Part shown: positions 1 through 4,854 of the stretch, piece by piece | Position numbering within the stretch: the first letter of the stretch is position 1 | Layout: the number at the start of each line of letters is the position of its first letter | Source: an uncultured Clostridia bacterium | GTDB taxonomy: Bacteria > Bacillota > Clostridia > Lachnospirales > CAG-274 | Direction of reading: 5' to 3' | DNA: 7,724 nucleotides | Assembly: GCA_946630405.1 (NCBI GenBank) | Contig: CAMOYW010000033.1 | Location: 1 to 7,724 of the forward strand | The notes under the pieces: model-generated | Told to the model about the DNA's origin: nothing | Database searches by the model: none | The model's input: only the letters and a program-made list of their open reading frames with translations | Made by a program: the position numbers and the translations under genes

Positions 1-238
1 TATTTTTGTTTCTGTAACTTTTGGGTATTGGCAACACGGCATAATCCTTTGAAGCAACAGTCCTTCTTGCCGTCAGCTGATACAACAGCTTCACGTTAAA
101 AGACAGCTTCAACTCACATATTATCAGTTCATCATCATTTGATGCCACAAGATCGCAACCCTTTACTTCGCCGTACACCTTGTAACCCAAGTTTTCAAAA
201 TACGCCTTAACGGGCGGGAACAGTTCCGTTTCACCCAT
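1..238 (-). CDS. DUF2161 family protein, PD-(D/E)XK nuclease-like (3' end outside window)
   Basis: Only the first 79 codons are visible; the gene runs off the left edge. The protein begins MGETELFPPVKAYFENLGYK, followed by a GEVKGCDLV strand and a CELKLSF strand. This resembles the start of DUF2161 (COG5482) proteins, which I recall as 'ETELYPPVK...GEVKGCDVV...VELKLSF'. The spacing D29, then E42-x-K44, fits the D-(E/D)xK metal-binding core of PD-(D/E)XK phosphodiesterases, with E5 in the first helix; this is a fold inference and no activity is known to me. The ATG at 238 is the only reasonable start because a TGA in the same frame sits just upstream at 242-244. It overlaps the end of pepP by 8 bases and has no clear Shine-Dalgarno sequence, so translation is probably coupled to pepP. 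Family assignment is from memory of the motif pattern. Confidence 0.8.
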   Translation of the reverse strand, partial: MGETELFPPVKAYFENLGYKVYGEVKGCDLVASNDDELIICELKLSFNVKLLYQLTARRTVASKDYAVLPIPKSYRNKN

Positions 239-1478
239 TATTCATAACACTTTCTATCTCTTTGACCGTTCTCGGTATAGCCTCCGACAAGACCTTACAT
301 CCGTTTTCGGTCACAAGCACATTATCCTCTATCCTTATACCTATGCCCTCATTTTTTATATAAAGACCCGGCTCTACCGTAAATACGTTTCCCGCTTCAA
401 TGAGACCCTCGTTATGTCTGCCCGCATCATGCGTTTCAAGCCCAAGCATATGGCTGACGGAGTGGAAATAATACTCCTTAAGTTCCTCATTTGAATGTAT
501 GAGCCTTATTCTATCAAGCACTTTTTCATAGTAGCCGACAAGGGTCCTGTTAAGCTCGGCAAACGGTATACCGGGGCGTATAATATCTATCACCCTTTGT
601 CTGCCTTCAAGCACGATCTCATACAAAAGCTTTTGCCTGTCGGTAAATTTTCCGTTAACGGGGAAAGTCCTTGTGATATCGCCGTTGTAATAATTCCACT
701 GCGCACCCACATCGCAAAGCACCAAATCTCCGTCACGCACAACGCAATCGTTTTTGGAATAATGCAGGGTAGCCGCATTCACTCCGCCTGCCACAATGGA
801 CTTAAATGCAAGATCCTTTACGCCTCGTCTTTTAAGCGCATAGTCAAAAAGCGCCTCTATTTCATACTCGTACATATCGGGCTTTGCTCCTCTCAGCATG
901 GCAAGTACGCCCTCACCCGTTATGTCTATCGCTTTTTGTATATTCTTTATTTCAAGATCCTGTTTAACTCTTCTTAACTCGGCAACGTCATAATACAGAT
1001 TTTTAAGCGTTATGTGAGGATAGCACCTTCTCACCTTCTCGGCAAATTCGTTTTCGATATGTGATGAAGCATCCCTGTTTTCAAAATCAAAGTATACACT
1101 TTCCGCTCTTTTTGTAAAAAGCACGCCCGAAAGATATTCCGTTAACTCATCAAGATAAAGCACCTCACAGCCCGAAAGCTTTTTTGCCTCGTCTTTGAGT
1201 AAGGTCTGACCTATCCACCTTGCCTTTTCACCGTATGGTCTTTTGATGAACAAAGTTTCCGAAACATCGTTATCTTTACCTTTAAAAAGTAAAAGCACGG
1301 TTTGCGGCTCATCTACGCCCGACAGATAATAAAAATTCCTGTTGGGCGTAAATGGATAGTATTCATCGCCTATTTTAACTTTTTCATTGCCGCAGAAAAG
1401 CACTGCGACGGAGTTTCCCTCCATCTTTGCAAGCAATGCTTTTCTGTTTATCGCAAAAAAATCCGTATCCATAATCAC
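231..1478 (-). CDS. pepP: Xaa-Pro aminopeptidase (aminopeptidase P, M24B)
   Basis: Cytoplasmic dimetal peptidase that removes the N-terminal residue from peptides with proline in second position. The 415-residue protein has an N-terminal AMP_N domain (about 6-135, with the NRNFYYLSGVDEP segment near 46-58) and a C-terminal pita-bread M24 domain (about 175-410). All five expected metal ligands are present: D256 in LCDVGAQ, D267 in NGDITRTFP, H343 in HMLGLETHD, E369 in TVEPGLYI and E384 in RIEDNVLV. H239 and H350 match the usual active-site histidines. The length is typical of the family. The first possible start is a GTG at 1478, overlapping the gatB stop as GTGA, with a weak AGAGA seven bases upstream; an ATG two codons later (1472) is equally possible. 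No good Shine-Dalgarno is seen, so translation is probably coupled to gatB. The gene sits fourth in the gatCAB operon, although the reaction has no direct link to tRNA amidation. Confidence 0.95.
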   Translation of the reverse strand: MIMDTDFFAINRKALLAKMEGNSVAVLFCGNEKVKIGDEYYPFTPNRNFYYLSGVDEPQTVLLLFKGKDNDVSETLFIKRPYGEKARWIGQTLLKDEAKKLSGCEVLYLDELTEYLSGVLFTKRAESVYFDFENRDASSHIENEFAEKVRRCYPHITLKNLYYDVAELRRVKQDLEIKNIQKAIDITGEGVLAMLRGAKPDMYEYEIEALFDYALKRRGVKDLAFKSIVAGGVNAATLHYSKNDCVVRDGDLVLCDVGAQWNYYNGDITRTFPVNGKFTDRQKLLYEIVLEGRQRVIDIIRPGIPFAELNRTLVGYYEKVLDRIRLIHSNEELKEYYFHSVSHMLGLETHDAGRHNEGLIEAGNVFTVEPGLYIKNEGIGIRIEDNVLVTENGCKVLSEAIPRTVKEIESVMNNG

Positions 1479-2920
1479 TTAAGTATCTCTGAAAGTTTCT
1501 CGTTAAGAACCTTATTGACGGTCTGAGGGTTTGCCTTACCTTTAAGCGCCTTCATGGTCTGACCCACAAGGAAGCCCTTTGCTTTATCCTTACCCGCCTT
1601 AAGATCCTCTATACTCTTGGGATTATCGGCAATGACCTTTTCAACCGTTTCTTCAACAAGGCTGACATCATCCACCATGATAAGTCCCTTTTCGTTCACG
1701 TAGGAAACAGGCTCCACATCATCTTTGAATATCGCCTCGAATACTTCCTTGCCGACATTTCTGTTGATCTTACCTTCGGTGATAAGTCCGATGAGGTCGG
1801 AAATCTTCTTGGGCTCTATCTTCACATCTTCGGGAAGAGTTCCCGTTTCGCTCAAAAGTCTCATGAGCTCACCCATGATGAGGTTGCACACCTCTTTGGG
1901 CTTTCCGCAAAGCTCGGTAGCCTTTTCAAAAAGGAAGGCAAGCTCTCTTGCGCTCGTTATAACGCCCGCATCGTATTCACTCAATCCAAGCTCACTTATG
2001 TATCTTGCACGCTTAGCCTCGGGAAGCTCGGGCATGGTATCCTTTGCATTTTGTATCCATTCCTCGCTTATCTCTATCGGCAAAAGGTCAGGCTCGGGGA
2101 AATAGCGGTAATCCTGTGCATTTTCCTTACTTCTCATAGCGAAAGAAGCATCTTTGTTGTCGTCCCAGCGTCTTGTCTGCTGCACGACCTTCCCGCCCTC
2201 TTCAATGACCTCTATCTGTCTTTTTGCCTCGTACTGTATCGCTCTGTGGATGGCTTTGAAGGAGTTCATGTTCTTCATTTCCGTTCTTGTGCCGAATTCC
2301 TTCTGACCCATAGGTCTTACGGAAAGGTTAATGTCGGCACGCATGGAACCCTCCTGCATCTTGCAGTCGGAAACGCCTAAATACATAAGTATATCACGAA
2401 GCTTGGTAAGGTATGCTATAACCTCGTCGGCAGATCTGAAATCGGGCTCGGAAACAATTTCCAAAAGGGGAACACCGCAGCGGTTATAGTCTACAAGTGT
2501 CACATCGTCCCAAGGGTCGTGTACAAGCTTTCCCGCATCCTCTTCCATGTGTATCTCATGTATACCTATGGACTTTTGCACCCCGTCTACCTCTATGTCC
2601 ACTCTTCCATTGCGGCATATGGGGAAGTACAGCTGACTTACCTGATAAGCCTTAGGAAGGTCGGGATAAAAGTAGTTCTTTCTGTCAAATTTATTCTTTC
2701 TTGTAATGTCGCAGTTGAGTGCAAGACCCGTCCTGACGGCAAACTCCGCTACCTTTTTGTTCATCATGGGAAGCACGCCAGGCATACCCGTACATACGGG
2801 GCATACATGCGTGTTCGGCTCGCCTCCGAATTCGGTGGTACAGCCGCAGAATATCTTACTCTTGGTGGAGAGCTCAACATGCACCTCCAAACCCATTACT
2901 ACCTCGTAGCTTGTGTTCAT
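1475..2920 (-). CDS. gatB: Asp/Glu-tRNA(Asn/Gln) amidotransferase subunit B
   Basis: GatB binds the mischarged tRNA, phosphorylates its Glu or Asp side chain with ATP and accepts ammonia channelled from GatA. Visible hallmarks, numbered from a TTG at 2923, are the opening YEVVMGLEVHVEL with E13 and H15, the expected magnesium-binding strand; a zinc-knuckle pattern C26-x-C28...C41-x2-C44; NYFYPDLPKAYQ at 83-94; and HMEEDAGKLVHD near 125-136. The C-terminal 150 residues match the GatB/YqeY tail domain, ending in NPQTVNKVLNEKLSEILK. Length (481 residues from ATG) is normal. I chose the ATG at 2920 over the TTG immediately before it: ATG is the stronger start codon and GGAGG lies 9 bases upstream. 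The TTG has a 6-base spacing, so it cannot be excluded. The start overlaps the gatA stop by one base (TGATG). Confidence 0.97.
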   Translation of the reverse strand: MNTSYEVVMGLEVHVELSTKSKIFCGCTTEFGGEPNTHVCPVCTGMPGVLPMMNKKVAEFAVRTGLALNCDITRKNKFDRKNYFYPDLPKAYQVSQLYFPICRNGRVDIEVDGVQKSIGIHEIHMEEDAGKLVHDPWDDVTLVDYNRCGVPLLEIVSEPDFRSADEVIAYLTKLRDILMYLGVSDCKMQEGSMRADINLSVRPMGQKEFGTRTEMKNMNSFKAIHRAIQYEAKRQIEVIEEGGKVVQQTRRWDDNKDASFAMRSKENAQDYRYFPEPDLLPIEISEEWIQNAKDTMPELPEAKRARYISELGLSEYDAGVITSARELAFLFEKATELCGKPKEVCNLIMGELMRLLSETGTLPEDVKIEPKKISDLIGLITEGKINRNVGKEVFEAIFKDDVEPVSYVNEKGLIMVDDVSLVEETVEKVIADNPKSIEDLKAGKDKAKGFLVGQTMKALKGKANPQTVNKVLNEKLSEILK

Positions 2921-4383
2921 CAAACCTTACCTCCTTTTTTCTTGTGGAAATCGGTAGCCTGCTGGAAAGCATACGCCGCCTTCACAAGCTTTGCTTCCTC
3001 AAATGTGTTGCCTATGAGCTGAAGACCCACGGGCATACCGTCCTTACCAAAGCCGCAAGGAACGGAAACACCGGGAAGTCCGGCAAGGTTCACGCTTACC
3101 GTGTAAATATCTCCGAGATACATTTTAAGGGGGTCGGAGCTGTTCTCGCCTATCTTATACGCTACTGTGGGCGCAACGGGCGAAAGTATCATATCATATT
3201 TGCCAAACGCATCGTTGAAACTGTTCTTTATAAGTCGTCTTACCTGCAATCCTTTTTTGTAGTAGGCATCGTAGTAACCCGAGCTTAAAACGAAGGAGCC
3301 GAGCATTATACGTCTCTTTACCTCCATGCCGAAGCCTTCGGAGCGTGAGTTGTAATACACATCCAAAAGACCTTCGCCCTTGTCAGACCTGTAGCCGTAT
3401 TTTACACCGTCATATCTGGAAAGGTTGGAACTTGCTTCAGCACATGCCACCACATAGTATGCGGGAACGGCATAATCCACTATGGGCAGTTCAAATTCTT
3501 CTATTTTTGCTCCGAGCTTTTCAAGCTCCTTGGCAGCTTCTAAAACAGGCACCTTAACGTCTTCGTCAAGACCCTCTCCGAAATAGTTTTTGGGAAGACC
3601 TATCTTCATACCCGAAAGGTCTGTGGTATAACAGTCAGAAAAATCGAAGTGAGTATTTTTTATTGAAGTCTGATCCGCACTGTCGTGACCTGCTATGACT
3701 TCAAGCACGCTTGCACAGTCCTTGATATCTCTTCCCACGGGTCCTATCTGATCGAGAGAGGAAGCAAAAGCGACAAGTCCGTATCTTGAAACCGCGCCGT
3801 ATGTGGGCTTGATACCCGAAACCGAGCAGAATGAACAAGGCTGACGTATAGAACCGCCCGTATCGGAACCCAAAGCATAAGCGCACTCTTCTGCCGCAAC
3901 GGCAGCCGCAGAGCCGCCCGAAGATCCTCCCGTAACTCTGTCAAGATCCCAAGGGTTGTGTGCCGCACCGAAATACGAAGTCTCGGTCGAGCCGCCCATT
4001 GCAAACTCGTCCATGTTAAGCTTGCCGAGCATTACCGCACCCATATCCGTAAGCTTCGTATATGCAGTAGCGGAATAAGGGGGCTTAAAGTTTGAAAGCA
4101 TCTTTGAACCGCAAGTGGTAAGTATATCTTTAGTACAGATATTATCCTTTACAGCCATGGGTACTCCCGCAAGTGCTCCCGTAAGCTCGCCCGAATCTAT
4201 CTTTGCCTGTACCTCTTCAGCTCTTTTAAGAGCCTCATCTTCACAAACGGTGATAAATGCGTTTATATCCTTATCTTTTGCTTTAATGTCTTTTATAAAT
4301 TCGGCTGTAAGCTCTTTTGAACTTACCTCCTTATTTTTGATCATCTGCCCGAGTTCAAGAGCAGTTTTATCGTTAAATGCCAT
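2920..4383 (-). CDS. gatA: Asp/Glu-tRNA(Asn/Gln) amidotransferase subunit A
   Basis: GatA is the glutaminase subunit: an amidase-signature enzyme that releases ammonia from glutamine and passes it to GatB. The 487-residue protein carries the complete Ser-cisSer-Lys triad: K79 in GVPMAVKDN, S154 in TGGSSGGSAA and S178 in GSDTGGSIRQP. These positions agree with those I recall for Staphylococcus aureus GatA. Other family segments include GKLNMDEFAMG near 120-130, IKPTYGAVSRYGLVAFASSLDQIGP at 191-215 and the C-terminal LAGLPGVSVPCGF with MPVGLQLIG. The ATG at 4383 has GGAGG six bases upstream and fits the usual family length. It follows gatC after 12 bases. The last codons (KKGGKV) are spelled by the gatB ribosome binding site. 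No damage or unusual insertion is visible. Confidence 0.98.
   Translation of the reverse strand: MAFNDKTALELGQMIKNKEVSSKELTAEFIKDIKAKDKDINAFITVCEDEALKRAEEVQAKIDSGELTGALAGVPMAVKDNICTKDILTTCGSKMLSNFKPPYSATAYTKLTDMGAVMLGKLNMDEFAMGGSTETSYFGAAHNPWDLDRVTGGSSGGSAAAVAAEECAYALGSDTGGSIRQPCSFCSVSGIKPTYGAVSRYGLVAFASSLDQIGPVGRDIKDCASVLEVIAGHDSADQTSIKNTHFDFSDCYTTDLSGMKIGLPKNYFGEGLDEDVKVPVLEAAKELEKLGAKIEEFELPIVDYAVPAYYVVACAEASSNLSRYDGVKYGYRSDKGEGLLDVYYNSRSEGFGMEVKRRIMLGSFVLSSGYYDAYYKKGLQVRRLIKNSFNDAFGKYDMILSPVAPTVAYKIGENSSDPLKMYLGDIYTVSVNLAGLPGVSVPCGFGKDGMPVGLQLIGNTFEEAKLVKAAYAFQQATDFHKKKGGKV
2930..2936 (-). promoter_or_regulatory. Ribosome binding site of gatB inside the 3' end of gatA
   Basis: AAGGAGG on the minus strand, located in the last codons of gatA. 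The spacing is 9 bases to the ATG at 2920 and 6 bases to the TTG at 2923, so this site decides between two adjacent candidate starts without settling the matter. The same bases encode the Lys-Gly-Gly part of the GatA tail. Confidence 0.85.
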
Positions 4384-4389
4384 TTCCGT

Positions 4390-4394
4390 CCTCC
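4390..4394 (-). promoter_or_regulatory. Ribosome binding site of gatA
   Basis: GGAGG on the minus strand, six bases before the gatA ATG, lying wholly in the 12-base gatC-gatA gap. It fixes the gatA start. Confidence 0.9.
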
Positions 4395-4395
4395 G

Positions 4396-4683
4396 TTATT
4401 CTACCGTTTTAGGCACCTTGAAGCATCCGTCCTTCTGCTGAGGTGCATTCTTAAGTATAAGTTCTCTGTCACTTGACGCTACCGCCTCATCCTCACGGAA
4501 ATTGTTGGTATAGCCAAAGGGATGGCTCATTTCTTCCACGCCCTCCGTGTCAAGCTCTCCGAGCTTATCTATGTAGTTAAGAATACTGCCGAGATCCTTC
4601 TTCGCCCTTTCCTCTTCCTCTTCGGAGAGGTTGAGTCTGGAAAGCTCTTTAAGGTAATCGATCAACTTGTCGTCAATAATCAT
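4396..4683 (-). CDS. gatC: Asp/Glu-tRNA(Asn/Gln) amidotransferase subunit C
   Basis: GatC is the small subunit that wraps around GatA and stabilises the GatA-GatB complex. The 95-residue protein matches family length and layout: an N-terminal helical part (IDYLKELSRLNLSEEEEE, about 8-25), a second helix ILNYIDKLGELDTEG (about 34-48), then the extended segment with SHPFGY...N-x-x-R-E-D (about 53-64), and the ending FKVPKTVE that is typical of GatC. The start is the ATG at 4683, with GGAGG seven bases upstream. It is the first gene of the operon, about 27 bases downstream of the predicted transcription start. Presence of gatCAB implies that the organism makes Gln-tRNA(Gln) and/or Asn-tRNA(Asn) by the indirect route; which one cannot be told from this window. 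Confidence 0.95.
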   Translation of the reverse strand: MIIDDKLIDYLKELSRLNLSEEEEERAKKDLGSILNYIDKLGELDTEGVEEMSHPFGYTNNFREDEAVASSDRELILKNAPQQKDGCFKVPKTVE

Positions 4684-4690
4684 TATCTTT

Positions 4691-4695
4691 CCTCC
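4691..4695 (-). promoter_or_regulatory. Ribosome binding site of gatC
   Basis: GGAGG on the minus strand, seven bases before the gatC ATG at 4683. Canonical, and it supports this start. Confidence 0.9.
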
Positions 4696-4716
4696 AAAAT
4701 TGCATAATTAATTATT

Positions 4717-4745
4717 ATTATACTACAAGTAAATGTTAAAATCAA
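4717..4745 (-). promoter_or_regulatory. Sigma-A type promoter of the gatCAB-pepP-DUF2161 operon
   Basis: On the minus strand, TTGATT (4740-4745, four of six consensus bases) is followed after exactly 17 bases by a perfect TATAAT (4717-4722). Transcription should start near 4710, giving a leader of about 27 bases that holds the gatC ribosome binding site and little else. I see no T-box, attenuator or operator palindrome in so short a leader, so constitutive expression is the simplest reading. Confidence 0.8.
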
Positions 4746-4792
4746 TTATTTTAAGCCAAAGGAAGACATTTTTATTCAAAAACAAACAATAG

Positions 4793-4843
4793 CAAAAACA
4801 CAAACAGGGCAGGAAAATGAATTGCCATCATTTTCCTGCCCTG
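4793..4843 (-). terminator. Rho-independent terminator of the nuclease-helicase gene
   Basis: A perfect 16-bp inverted repeat (arms 4805-4820 and 4828-4843, 7-base loop) begins 11 bases past the stop codon at 4855. The outer half of the stem is GC-rich (CAGGGCAGG) and the inner half AT-rich. On the minus strand it is followed by TTTGTGTTTTTG, a T-rich though interrupted tail. The plus-strand side has no T-tract, so it works for the minus-strand gene only. It insulates the gatCAB promoter 60 bases further on. Confidence 0.88.
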
Positions 4844-4854
4844 CAGTATCATAC

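Noticed and set aside
2519..3022. A 167-codon plus-strand open frame opposite gatB and the end of gatA
   Set aside because: It lies wholly antisense to two well-conserved genes, its translation resembles no family I know, and no ribosome binding site or promoter supports it. The same applies to the plus-strand frames at 495-977, 1725-2105, 2911-3288 and 4115-4441.
3701..4004. Short minus-strand frames inside gatA in other phases
   Set aside because: They are out-of-frame readings of a gene with a complete catalytic triad. Their arginine-rich, low-complexity content is typical of shifted frames.
4805..4843. The long perfect hairpin as a mobile-element end, attachment site or regulatory RNA
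   Set aside because: It is a single inverted repeat placed 11 bases after a stop codon and followed by a T-rich tract on the same strand, which is fully explained by a terminator. No second copy, target duplication or transposase is seen.
4684..4854. T-box or other amino-acid-sensing leader, tRNA gene or CRISPR repeat in the intergenic gap
   Set aside because: The predicted leader of gatC is about 27 bases, too short for a T-box. I see no cloverleaf or repeated spacer pattern in the gap, only the promoter, terminator and AT-rich filler.
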